This document shows, piece after piece, positions 48,501 through 58,435 of a stretch of 64,000 bases of DNA (positions are counted from its first letter, which is position 1; each line of letters begins with the position of its first letter). The DNA lies in assembly GCA_002914805.1 (NCBI GenBank), contig JXTB01000413.1:31788-95787 (forward strand), written 5' to 3'. The position numbers and the translations under genes were made by a program. Under the pieces are notes generated by a model. The model was not told where the DNA came from, did no database searches, and saw only the letters and a program-made list of their open reading frames with translations. The stretch is from Parasponia andersonii (Eukaryota; Streptophyta; Magnoliopsida; Rosales; Cannabaceae).

Positions 48501-49553
48501 ATATTATTTTTCTTTGACTAAAATGTTAGATAGTTGAGATATTTATATGTTCTAACAAGTTATAATTGGTTACATTACTTTGAATAGGCAACATTGAATA
48601 TTGATGGTGATTAATGTGGCCCAAGAAAATATTTATTTCTTTGATTCATTTGGACAATGACCAAGATAGGATACTCAAAATCTTATAAATTAGAGAGTAT
48701 AGTTTATAATATAATATACTTAACATATGTTTATCTAATTAATCTAGTAGTAATATAATATGTGTTTTCTTTTAGTGTATTCCAAATATATAATGCAGAT
48801 AAGTAAAATACGAGATAACGACCAAGGTAGTATGCGATTAAAGTATGAGCTATAATGATTATAATATATACTTATTAATCTTTTGATGTTTAAATATTTT
48901 AATTATATATAGTTCTCATTATAATCATAGTGTCCATCTCAGCCAAATTATGTAGACTATGGTTTTTATGTCTTGTCCATGATGTGAGACTTAGTAAAGG
49001 ATAATAATTCGGTGGATTACATTGGATCAAATATAAGTATTTTGATACATTATTTTGTTTATCTAAAAGTATTTAAGTTCACACATATATTTGTCATTTT
49101 TAGTTACTAAATTTGATTTGTATTTATAAATTTATAGTATCACGGCAAAAAATTTTATTCAATAGATAGCATTAATGAAATGCACGAAGAATGAGCCATA
49201 ACTATAACCAATCATACCAATCATCTATGATTGGTCTCGATTAGTTAGATTATATTTTTAGACTTAGTTGTTCATATAGTTGGTTGGAATTATATTCTAA
49301 AGTAATATGTTTAAGTATTAGGCCATATTTCTGATTCATTGATTTTATATATATTAGATAAATTAATCTAACTTTGAATTAAGTTAATTAACTTGCAAGT
49401 GATAGTGGTATGCACATATTATGTTGTATCTTTTTATGTACTAGAACTTTAGTTGTATATATTTATTTGTGAATTTATCTAGGTTTGGATATTGGAAAAA
49501 TTGAATGAGACTGCTTACATAAGTTTTTATTGTGTAGATTTTGTAAATTGCCC
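45585..49553. other. AT-rich intergenic DNA
   Basis: Poly-A/T runs occur near 46195, 46470 and 46980. A direct repeat of about 43 bp (ATATGTGTTTTCTTTTAGTG and following) appears at about 48419 and 48755. No gene recognised. Short ORFs near 46250 and 46459 are low-complexity. Confidence 0.5.
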
Positions 49554-49922
49554 AGAGGAACAGAAAAAATTTTCCCTTAAGAAAGACCTTTAACGACGAT
49601 TTATATGGAATTGCTGTTAAAAGTCTACGAACAAATCATTTAATGATGGTTGTAACCGCGGTTAAATAAGGTCAATTACGATGGCATTATAGGAATCGCA
49701 GTAATTGATAATTATGAACAGACCATTTAACGACGGTTATAGCTGTCATTAAATGGGTCAATTATGGCGGTTCTATAAGAACCACCATAATTGATGATTC
49801 TTTTAACTGCTGTTAAAAGTATTGTTTTTTAATGGCATTTACATTAACAGCGGATATCAACTACTGTAAAAATATTAATTATAACGGTTTTTAGCTACTG
49901 TGAATTTCCATTTCTGTAGTAG
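49554..49922. mobile_element. Small CACTA-like non-autonomous element
   Basis: The right end is ATTTCTGTAGTAG, the complement of CTACTACAGAAAT. The left end GAGGAACAGAAAAAATTTTC looks like a mutated partner. The interior consists of degenerate repeats in both orientations of AACGACGGTTATAGCTGTCA, AATTATGGCGGTTCTATAAG and ACTGCTGTTAAAAGT, the subterminal-repeat style of CACTA elements. Borders are approximate. Confidence 0.5.
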
Positions 49923-50559
49923 TATTATATTTAATTTTGTATTGTATCAATAATTTGTATTAAAATTTATCATGACTGATGAGTAGTTGTATTGGATACT
50001 TAATAAATTTTTGAATGTGATATTTTTCAAAATATATGTAGAAATTTTTAAGAAAAAAATTAGACCAAGTTAATATTGAAAAATATCACTTCTAAGATTA
50101 CAACTTTTCAACAATTAAATTATTAAATTTCAAATATATATTTAGTAAAATATCACTTTTAAATGTACTAAGAAAAGTACCACTTTGTAAAGAGATAAGT
50201 GATGTGAAAAAAAAAATGAAAGAGAAAATGAAGTGAGAGAAATTAAGAAGCTAGAAAATAAGGACATATAGTATAATATTATGTTAGACTTAAATTATAC
50301 AATGCAGTATACCAATATACTATAGATGTTTTTTATGTATTAGATAATATTTTCTGTGTTTTATTAAATTTTGATATTATATTAAACAACACAATATAAC
50401 AGAACAACCAAGTATTAAATTTAATTTATACAAATACAAAGTCTTTTATAGTGTAACAAACATGATAAGTACTACCAAAAAGACAAAAGACTATTTTGCA
50501 AGAATTTTCTAAATATTTGCTAGAGCATATTATATAAATATATTAGTTTTTTTTTTTCA

Positions 50560-50723
50560 AAGGGTAAATAATCTTCAAATTTTAAACTTCAATTATGATG
50601 ATGTACGTGAATCCGGTCACATTCGATAATCACAAATAATAAAGGGTAAATAATCTTCAAATGTTTAACTTCAATTATGACGTTATATGTGAATTCGATA
50701 ACATCCGATAATCACAAATAAAT
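50560..50723. repeat. 82-bp tandem duplication upstream of the PHT1 promoter
   Basis: AAGGGTAAATAATCTTCAAA begins at 50560 and again at 50642. The two units agree along their length (ACTTCAATTATGA, GATAATCACAAATAA) with a scatter of substitutions. The array ends about 200 bp upstream of the P1BS motif. Confidence 0.85.
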
Positions 50724-50918
50724 GTTTTATTAATGTGTGAGTTTTTTTTGGGAAAAACGCTAGAGTTTTTTTTCCCCCCCCCTCTCTTTCCATATTATCC
50801 CATGAAAATAAATAGAAAGTATTTTCATTTCCTTTAAGAAAAATTTGACCGACTAGGAATAAGGAGTAAGAACGGGAAAAAGAAAAAGAAGGGAGGTGAG
50901 TAGGAGTAAAACTTGGGG

Positions 50919-50926
50919 GAATATGC
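50919..50926 (+). promoter_or_regulatory. P1BS (PHR1-binding) motif
   Basis: GAATATGC fits the P1BS consensus GNATATNC exactly. It lies 39 bp upstream of the TATA box of the PHT1 gene. P1BS is the site through which PHR1-type MYB factors induce PHT1 genes when phosphate is scarce. An 8-mer with two free positions is common by chance; the placement gives it weight. Confidence 0.6.
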
Positions 50927-50964
50927 TTTTGCTAAGAGAGATTCCATACACATTGACATAGACA

Positions 50965-50971
50965 TATATAA
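50965..50971 (+). promoter_or_regulatory. TATA box of the PHT1 gene
   Basis: TATATAA lies in GACATATATAAGTTG, about 30 bp upstream of a pyrimidine-rich leader. Predicted transcription start is near 50995-51005. The same block recurs in altered form (GACATATAAGTTG) at 63522. Confidence 0.6.
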
Positions 50972-50995
50972 GTTGTTATTGAAGAGAGTCCGTTG

Positions 50996-51184
50996 CAGTT
51001 AAATACGGAACCAAACTCTTCCCTCCCTCCTCTATCTCCATGCTCTCACACACATATCCTCGTTCTCGTTCTCATTCTCATTCTCATTCTAATCTCTCTC
51101 TCTCTCCCTCTCCCACTCTTCTTTCTCTCTCTAAATTGTTCGAAAAAGAATATCTCAGCAGCGTTATAGGAAATTCAATAAAAA
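50996..51184 (+). other. Probable non-coding leader exon of the PHT1 gene
   Basis: CT-rich sequence with TTCTCA and TCTCTC repeats ends at a donor-like AAAA|GTACGT at 51185. It contains an ATG at 51040. Exon limits are inferred from the TATA position and the splice signals only. Confidence 0.45.
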
Positions 51185-53125
51185 GTACGTGTCTCTTCTC
51201 TCTTTTTCTTTTCTTTTCTCTCCCCAGTTTCCTCACTCCGTTTTTTTTTTTCATATATATATATATATATATAGTCATTTACGCTTTTTTTTATTACTCG
51301 GCTTCATTCGGCTGTGACTCAAAACGAAGAGACTGTTTCTTGTCGTTTCAAAATAGCACTTATTTTTTTTAGTTATTTGCTTGTTTATGTTCTTCTCTTC
51401 TTGCTTTTTTTTTTTTCTCCTTTTTTCTTTTTCTCAATATTAACTGTAGAAGACTATTCTTCTCTTTGCAGCTTAGTACGGCAATAAAATTGCTTCATCT
51501 ATCGTATGATCTTGAACAACTAAATATTGGGTTGGGTTTTTTTTTTTTTTTTGGTGTTTCTAACAGCATATATACTATTTCCATCACAAATAATAACTAA
51601 AAGCACAAAAATAAAGATGTGACATGTTCTTTATATAGCCTCACTTCCGTGAAACCCGTGATTTCTATTTTGTGTGTGAATGGTTAAAAACACAGCAATT
51701 CTAGAGGAAAAACTAGTATACCTCTTTAATTTTTCTTCTTCAAGAATATTCTCCACTTTCTCATTTTTTTTTTTTTGGGGAAAAGAAAAACAAAGATGAT
51801 GAGTTATGCATGCAAGAGATGATAAAGGTCCCAAATAAAGAATTCTGGGTTTTCATTTTCTCAAGCTTTTCAAAATGTAAAGCTAATCAAATAATGGGTT
51901 TTAACTATTAGTTTTTTTAAGTTTTGTATTTTTTTTCTCGTGATAATTAACAAGTCTTAGGGGTCTTCCCGTTATTTCAACCACTTGAGGTCGTTTTTCT
52001 AGTGTTTTTGACCTCTTGTTCTTCCAATAATTCAAATCCTTGACCTCTACATTCTATTTCGGTTTATTTACTAAGAAGATATGTATGAAAACTTATTTGT
52101 CTCTATTAATTTTCTTCAAATTAATTTAGGCGCTTTGGAAAACAAGTAGGTGTAGTTGCAGGTCTAACAAGTATCAATATTGACCAGTTTGACCCATACC
52201 CGTCTCTCTATTATTTGTGGTCACAATTTATTTATTCTCCTATATCTGTAATTCTTGTCGTTTTCATTCAAGACTTGTAATGACTTTTCAACACCATAAA
52301 TAATAAACTATTCACAATCATAAATAATACTTGAATAAAAAAAATTAAAATTAAAATCTACACAAGTCCATATGTTCCCTGATTTCAGCTACATCTGCCT
52401 TTATATTTTATAACATCAAAATCGTTCATCACAGGCTTGTACGGTGTCAATTTCGCTCTATTCACTTAATCTCAAGGACTATTAATTTAGCTCATTTACT
52501 CAATAGTCGGTGTCCCACATTTCCTTTCAGACTTTTTCGTCCTAAATACATCTAGTCCTGGTCTTCTTACTGATATGGTCCTGTCTCTACACAGCTCTTT
52601 TTTTTGGTTGGAGTTGAAAATTTTGGCCACCTTGTCGTTTTCCCAATTAGCTGATCTTCTTCGTCTCTTTACGCAATCACGAGTCTAACGATTCAAACTC
52701 GGCCGAGTCAATTACCGACTCGGTTCTTTTCTTATGTGAATATCAAGTTTTGAGTTCGCTTATTATAAAAACACTATTTACATACAAGATTTTTACTTGC
52801 TTTGGTTTTGTAGGCATACCATTATTTCATTCTTATGCTAGATCTTATTTGAATTACAAACCTTTATTCTTCCAAAAGGAATAAGATTACATAATAAATC
52901 TCTATCAAAAAAAAAATTACATAATAAATTGTAGTTGTCTAATAGAGTTGGCACCCATTATTGATAGAATCCTACTATTCATTTGCAACACTGACAATAC
53001 TACATGGACTTGAATTTACTATGTTATGGTCACATGTCTAATGTTGTCACGTACAATAATGCTATATTACGATGATAACTGGCCATTTTCTGAAATCTCA
53101 TATTAATTTTCTCTCTTATTTTCAG
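51185..53125 (+). other. Probable 1.9-kb intron in the PHT1 5' leader
   Basis: The donor is GTACGT at 51185. The acceptor TTTTCTCTCTTATTTTCAG at 53125 has a strong polypyrimidine tract just ahead of the short leader GACAGAAGAAAGC. The acceptor is convincing and the donor is the best of several. The stretch holds long T runs (51538, 51765) and no gene of its own. Leader introns are known in some plant PHT1 genes. Confidence 0.5.
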
Positions 53126-53163
53126 GACAGAAGAAAGCAAGCTTCTAAGAAGTCGATCTAATC

Positions 53164-54717
53164 ATGGCGAGGGAGCAATTACAGGTGCTTACAGCACTTG
53201 ATGTGGCCAAAACCCAATGGTACCATTTCACGGCCATAATCATCGCCGGAATGGGATTCTTCACTGATGCATACGACCTCTTCTGCATCTCACTCGTCAC
53301 CAAACTTCTCGGCCGTATATACTACCATGAGGAAGGCTCTTCAGAGCCCGGAAAGCTTCCTTCAAACGTCTCCGCCGCTGTTAATGGTGTCGCCTTCTGC
53401 GGAACTCTTTCTGGCCAGCTCTTCTTCGGCTGGCTCGGAGACAAATTAGGCCGAAAAAGGGTCTATGGCATGACCCTCATGCTCATGGTGCTCTGTTCTG
53501 TCGCCTCTGGCCTCTCCTTCGGCAAGGATCCAACCTCTGTCATGGCTACGCTTTGTTTCTTCCGATTCTGGCTAGGCTTTGGCATCGGCGGCGACTACCC
53601 TCTCTCTGCCACCATCATGTCCGAATACGCCAACAAGAAGACCCGTGGTGCTTTCATTGCCGCGGTCTTCGCTATGCAAGGATTCGGAATTTTGGCGGGG
53701 GGGATGGTGGCGATCATCGTCTCTTCGGCCTTCCGGGCTAAATTCCCCGCTCCGGCTTACGAAATCGATGCGGTTGCATCGACTGTACCAGAATCAGATT
53801 ACGTCTGGCGGATAATTCTTATGTTTGGAGCTCTCCCGGCTCTGCTTACTTACTATTGGCGCATGAGGATGCCTGAGACTGCTCGGTACACGGCTCTTGT
53901 GGCCAAGAATGCGAAACAAGCCGCCTTCGATATGTCAAAAGTTCTCAAGGTCGAAGTAGCAGCCGAGCCGGAGAAAGTTGAGGAATTTGATCAAACAGAA
54001 GACGGTAAATTCGGGTTGTTTTCGAAACAGTTTCTTCGCCGCCATGGCTTACATTTGCTTGGAACAACAAGTACTTGGTTTTTATTGGACATAGCTTTCT
54101 ACAGCCAAAATCTATTCCAAAAGGACATCTTTAGCGCCATTGGATGGATCCCAAAGGCCAAAACTATGAGTGCTCTCGAAGAAGTTTTCAGAATCGCCAG
54201 AGCTCAGACACTTATAGCCCTTTGCTCTACAGTTCCGGGTTATTGGTTCACAGTGGCCTTGATTGACAAAATAGGGAGATTTCCAATCCAAGTGATGGGG
54301 TTTCTCTTCATGACAGTGTTCATGTTCGCCTTAGCCATTCCTTACCACCACTGGACTCTTAAAGACAACAGAATTGGCTTCGTTGTCATGTACTCCCTCA
54401 CCTTCTTCTTCGCCAACTTTGGTCCCAATGCAACGACATTCGTCGTCCCGGCAGAGATTTTCCCAGCGCGGCTACGGTCCACTTGTCACGGCATATCGGC
54501 CGCAGCAGGAAAAGCCGGGGCCATCATCGGGGCTTTCGGGTTCCAGTATGCTGAACAAGGGATTGGGGTGAGGAACACACTGATAATTCTTGGTGTGGTG
54601 AACTTCTTGGGAGTGCTCTTCACGTTCTTGGTGCCTGAGTCTAAGGGGAAGTCCTTGGAGGATTTGTCAGGAGAAGGTGAGGCTGAAAATGGAGAAGTTC
54701 CAGAGTCAAAGCAGTAG
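53164..54717 (+). CDS. PHT1: High-affinity phosphate:H+ symporter, PHT1 family
   Basis: The product has 517 residues, within the usual PHT1 size (about 520-540), in one uninterrupted exon. It belongs to the major facilitator superfamily and imports phosphate with protons across the plasma membrane, mainly in roots. The PHT1 signature [13 protein letters not shown] lies at residues 142-154. FFTDAYD (32-38) supplies acidic residues of the transport path, GDKLGRKR (92-99) is the MFS loop motif after TM2, and D309 within [11 protein letters not shown] is the family's phosphate/proton-site aspartate. Twelve hydrophobic segments fit a 6+6 layout with a cytosolic loop at about 236-295. The hydrophilic tail ([11 protein letters not shown]) carries S502, in the region where family members are phosphorylated to control exit from the ER. 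The start codon has a good context (AATCATGGCG). GC content is clearly higher than in the surroundings. The gene looks intact, and a P1BS motif upstream suggests phosphate-starvation induction. Which of the paralogues it is cannot be decided here. Confidence 0.96.
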   Translation: MAREQLQVLTALDVAKTQWYHFTAIIIAGMGFFTDAYDLFCISLVTKLLGRIYYHEEGSSEPGKLPSNVSAAVNGVAFCGTLSGQLFFGWLGDKLGRKRVYGMTLMLMVLCSVASGLSFGKDPTSVMATLCFFRFWLGFGIGGDYPLSATIMSEYANKKTRGAFIAAVFAMQGFGILAGGMVAIIVSSAFRAKFPAPAYEIDAVASTVPESDYVWRIILMFGALPALLTYYWRMRMPETARYTALVAKNAKQAAFDMSKVLKVEVAAEPEKVEEFDQTEDGKFGLFSKQFLRRHGLHLLGTTSTWFLLDIAFYSQNLFQKDIFSAIGWIPKAKTMSALEEVFRIARAQTLIALCSTVPGYWFTVALIDKIGRFPIQVMGFLFMTVFMFALAIPYHHWTLKDNRIGFVVMYSLTFFFANFGPNATTFVVPAEIFPARLRSTCHGISAAAGKAGAIIGAFGFQYAEQGIGVRNTLIILGVVNFLGVLFTFLVPESKGKSLEDLSGEGEAENGEVPESKQ

Positions 54718-56272
54718 TGGACTATGGATAATATTGTACTGTGAAAAGCTATGTTCTTAAAGCTTAGAATTTTAGCCTTATGATCGAAATACTTAAAATC
54801 TTCTTGTTGCCCCTTTTTTTCACATGCTTTATGAATTTCTATCTTTTGTTCTAGAATAGTATACTGTTCTTCTAATTTCATTTTGGATATAGATATATAG
54901 TATAAGAAGAGACTTTTAATGGCCATATTTTGTTGTTCAAATAGTTCACACAACAATTGTTCTCTCCTTTTTTTGGGCATAATTTTCCCTAAATTTGTAA
55001 CCTTAATTTGCTCTGTCCAAACAACCAACAGGAGAGCATTTGAGAATTATTAGACAGTTTTTTTTTTTTTTATTTTCAATAAAACCAATGTCCACTACAA
55101 TTATATTATTTATTTATTTATTTAATAATTAATGGTTAGTTGTATATTATTTATTTGCTCTATTTAATTTCTTTCCTAGGGTATGTTGTGTGTTTTTTTT
55201 TTTTTTTCCCCACTATGAAAGAACCTTGAATCTTATGACACCAAATTGGACGTCATTTCACTTTTAATCACAAATTTCATAATAAGCTTGCCAGATATTT
55301 TCTTCGGTTCTTGGTTTGATTTGAGGCATTGCCCATTGAGTCTGAATAGACAAAGAACAAGAATCCAGTTTCTTTTTTGGAGCCTTATATGATCCTTCCA
55401 CAACCCTTAATGTAATGTAGAAAGAAGAGAGAAAAAACAGCCAAATCTTAGGACATAAGATTCTTCTCGTGTCCATTATTTATTTGTCGGGTCTATTTAA
55501 CATCAACATGCGAATGTCTTATTGGGCCTGGACAATGAACATTAGTTGCTTCAATCTAACGTTGTAAGGGTCCTGTAGTTTTGGACCTTTACATACATAT
55601 TCCAATTAATAGCGTTCCTTTTATACGCGGCGAAGTTTGAATGAGACATTTTTTATCTGGGTACTGATGTACACTACAGGTTAAGAAAGGATTATTAAGG
55701 TCTCAGAATACACAGTTTTATTGTATTTATTAGTCTGTAAAATTAAAAGATAAATGGAGCTTTGAATGATGTATTATTCTTTGCGTAAGCATTCATTAAA
55801 TCTGAGAGTGTTTCCAACTGAATGATAGATCTCTACTTGCATTCGGAGTAGAGTAATTATTGCCTATGCAAGTACATGGTCAACTAAATGATAGGCTCTT
55901 ACCTTTACTAAAATTAGAAATCTAACGAAAAAAATAAGTATTTGGAGATTGCATCTCTGGGAACAATCCATGAGATTTGAAGATAAATATTGGAGATATC
56001 GAACACTATGAGAAAATTATTGTTGCGGTAATTACCAATTTTATCAGGATGAAATTAGCATGGGTATTTTGTAGGTCATCTTTTCATGGAAACATATCCT
56101 CTAGTCCCAATGTTCCATGCACCATATACAATATGTTTCTTGCCGCTTGAGCTTGCAAACAACTTGTCTTTTTTATATTCTCCCTAGTTCTTAAAAGAAC
56201 ATATCAATGCCTTCAAAAACAAAAAAAACAAAAAAAAAATCAAATGATATATCATTGTCGTTTAGAAGTTTG
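54718..56272. other. PHT1 3' flank and intergenic DNA
   Basis: AATAAA at 55078-55083, about 360 bp after the stop, is a candidate poly(A) signal. Minus-strand ORFs overlapping the PHT1 end and near 55264 show no motif. Otherwise nothing is recognised. Confidence 0.5.
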
Positions 56273-56372
56273 TTGTTGTACAACATTTTGTTTCTAAACG
56301 CATGTTATTAAAAATCTCCCTCTTTTATAACACTTTTTGATATGTTATCGGGTATACTATGAAAAAGCTTTT
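56273..56372. repeat. Left part of an older repeat interrupted by the gypsy element
   Basis: It contains AACATTTTGTTTCTAAACGC, GATATGTTATCGGGTATACT and ATGAAAAAGCTTTT, which correspond in style to 60957-61200 (CGTATGTTATTGTGTAAACT, ATAAAAAGGCTTTT). The gypsy insertion splits this repeat at the CTTTT target site. Confidence 0.5.
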
Positions 56373-56831
56373 CGACGTAGCAGCCCACATCTATGACCCA
56401 AAGCTAAGGCCTAAAATTTCAAAACCCAATCTAATGAACATTCCATTGATTGGTAGAAGACTTTTGTGTGTTAGGTATTGTAGACTTATTTTTTTTGAAA
56501 TGTGTTAGATTATTTAACTTGTTTATTTGAAGTGTGTTAGGTGAATAATTTGTTTATTTAAAGTGTGTTAGGTGAACAATTTGTTTATTTTAAGTATGTT
56601 TGGTTGGTAGGTGCTAGGTGTATGGTTATAAATTTCTTAGAATTATTTTATTGGATGATTTAGATTAATCCTAAACTTGTATAAATTGCCTTCATTGGCA
56701 AGAGTTGTAATCATCCAATCTTCAATCAAAATCTTAGTTTTCTCTTCTAAATTCTCTTTGAGAATTTTGTTTATTTCTTTTCTCGTCATGAGAACGCTAG
56801 TTAGAGCGAAATCTAGCAACCCGCTGTGTCA
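56373..56831 (+). repeat. 5' LTR of the second gypsy element (459 bp)
   Basis: It runs from CGACGTAGCAGCCC (outer TG changed to CG) to CGCTGTGTCA. It contains three to four copies of a unit of about 31 bp, GTTTATTTGAAGTGTGTTAG with GTGAATAATTT, at about 56497-56610. The right LTR has the gap N exactly at this array. Confidence 0.85.
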
Positions 56832-56833
56832 AT

Positions 56834-56845
56834 TGGTACCAGAGC
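56834..56845 (+). other. Primer-binding site, tRNA-Met type
   Basis: TGGTACCAGAGC lies two bases after the 5' LTR and differs from the tRNA-iMet consensus TGGTATCAGAGC by one transition. Confidence 0.8.
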
Positions 56846-57129
56846 CTACCTCTGTATCAGACATAGCTTTCCTGTTACCGTCACCCTACACTATTTCAAA
56901 AAAAAAAAGTCCCTTTATTTCATCATCACCTTCGTTATCAAATTCTTACCATCACCTTCCTACAACAATTATTTACCATACATACATATATAACCCTTCC
57001 ATACACTGTCTTTGTTTCCAAAAAAAAAAAGAGGGCGTATATCAAAGTTTCCACCTTGGAGAACTTGCTTCATTCCTTTAAGGTAATATATACATTTTTG
57101 TAAGCTTTATTTTTTTTTATTGTTTAGAT

Positions 57130-57317
57130 TTTTGAGAGTTCTATTTTTCTTTACTTTTAAGAGTTTGTACTATTTTCTTTCCTATAAGAGTAAAAATAAA
57201 ATAAAAATTAAAAAAAAGAGTAAAAAAAAGTTAAAAAAAAAAGTAATTCTATCTTTCTTTACTTTTAAAAGTTTGTATTATTTTCTTTCCTATAAAAGTA
57301 AAAAGTAAAAAAAAAAA
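57130..57317. repeat. Tandem duplication in the gypsy leader just before gag
   Basis: AGTTCTATTTTTCTTTACTT with TTTCTTTCCTATAAGAGTAA is repeated as AATTCTATCTTTCTTTACTT with TTTCTTTCCTATAAAAGTAA, separated by an A-rich linker. The second copy ends right at the gag ATG (57318). Confidence 0.75.
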
Positions 57318-58435
57318 ATGTCGGACGGAGAGTCTAACCAACAAAATCCCGCTGTGGCAGAATTCGTAACAAAGGAGTCTGTATGTGCACTTGATAGAAG
57401 ATTACAGAATCTAGAGACAATGCTTACGAATTTAACTCAATACTTTCTTGGGGGACAAAACAATAATTATGAGCAACGAAGACGTGACGAAGTTGATTCT
57501 CTTAGAAATTTTAGGCGGCATCGAAATCAACTTTCTAAGATGAAGATTCCAGTGAAGATAATGAGGGACCAGCCATGCCCAAAAACAACCAAGGACCTCG
57601 GTAAAATGACTACCGCATGAAGATCGAGATTCCGCAATTTAATGGTCTATTCGTGATTGAAGAATTCCTTGATTGGCTAGCTGAAGTAGAGAAGTTCTTT
57701 GAATATTGGGGTACGTAAGAACACATGAAGGTCAAATTGGTGGCTTATTGACTCAAAGAAGGCGCGTTAGCTTGGTGGGATCAATTATAAATGACATGTA
57801 TTCGGCAAGGGAGAAACAAAGTTCACACTTGGCGGCGAATGAAACAATTGATGATCGAACACTTCCTACTTCCAGATTACGAACAAGCACTTTTCAGTCG
57901 ATATCAACATTGCCGACAAACATATCGGACAATACAAGAATATGTAACCAAGTTTCATAAACTGGCTGCCCGAGTCGACATTCACGAATCTGAAAGTCAA
58001 AAGATTTCAAGATTCATTGATGGATTTCGTACAAACATACAAGACGAGGTATTCAAACATTCTCATAATACTTTGTCTAGCGCAATTCAACTCACTTTGA
58101 AAATTGAAACTCAACTCAACAAAAAGACAAATCGCAATCCAATAACTGCACAATCCTCTTCACCACCACAAAGATCTGATTTGAGCAAAGTGAAGGCCAT
58201 GGATAAACCACATGATGAAGCAGTAAGACCAACTCCTTCTCACAACCAATCAACTGCTCGACCGCAAAAAGAAGTAGCCAACAACAACACTAACAACCCT
58301 TATGCAGTCCCGAGAGGTAATAAATATTATCGTTGTAGACAAACAGGCCACTATTCAAATCAATATCGTCTGAACAGACCCATCAATCTAACCACACATG
58401 ATAACAACGTCGAAAGAGACGAGACGTATTTCTAG
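57318..58435 (+). pseudogene. Degenerate Gag of the second gypsy element
   Basis: The start ATG at 57318 (MSDGESNQQN) follows an A-rich leader. The first frame ends at TGA 57618. The gag core continues in other frames with [20 protein letters not shown] near 57630 and WRRMKQLMIEHFLLPDYEQ near 57830. FSRYQHCRQTYRTIQEYVTK and the Thr/Asn/Pro-rich linker precede a damaged zinc knuckle, YRCRQTGHYSNQYRL near 58335. The knuckle keeps only one of the usual three cysteines, plus the histidine. At least two frameshifts and several stops are present. Confidence 0.85.

Noticed and set aside
51084-51278. Minus-strand Glu/Arg-rich frame in the PHT1 leader
   Set aside because: It mirrors the CT-rich repeats of the leader; low-complexity peptide only.
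53267-53815. Short plus-strand frames inside the PHT1 exon
   Set aside because: They overlap the intact 517-codon PHT1 frame in other registers and have no conserved features.
54486-55028. 180-codon minus-strand frame overlapping the PHT1 end
   Set aside because: It is a shadow of the GC-richer PHT1 exon on the opposite strand extended into the 3' flank; no motif, no initiation or splice context.
57120-57308. 62-codon Lys/Phe-rich frame before gypsy gag
   Set aside because: It arises from the duplicated A/T-rich leader; the peptide repeats itself and has no known motif.
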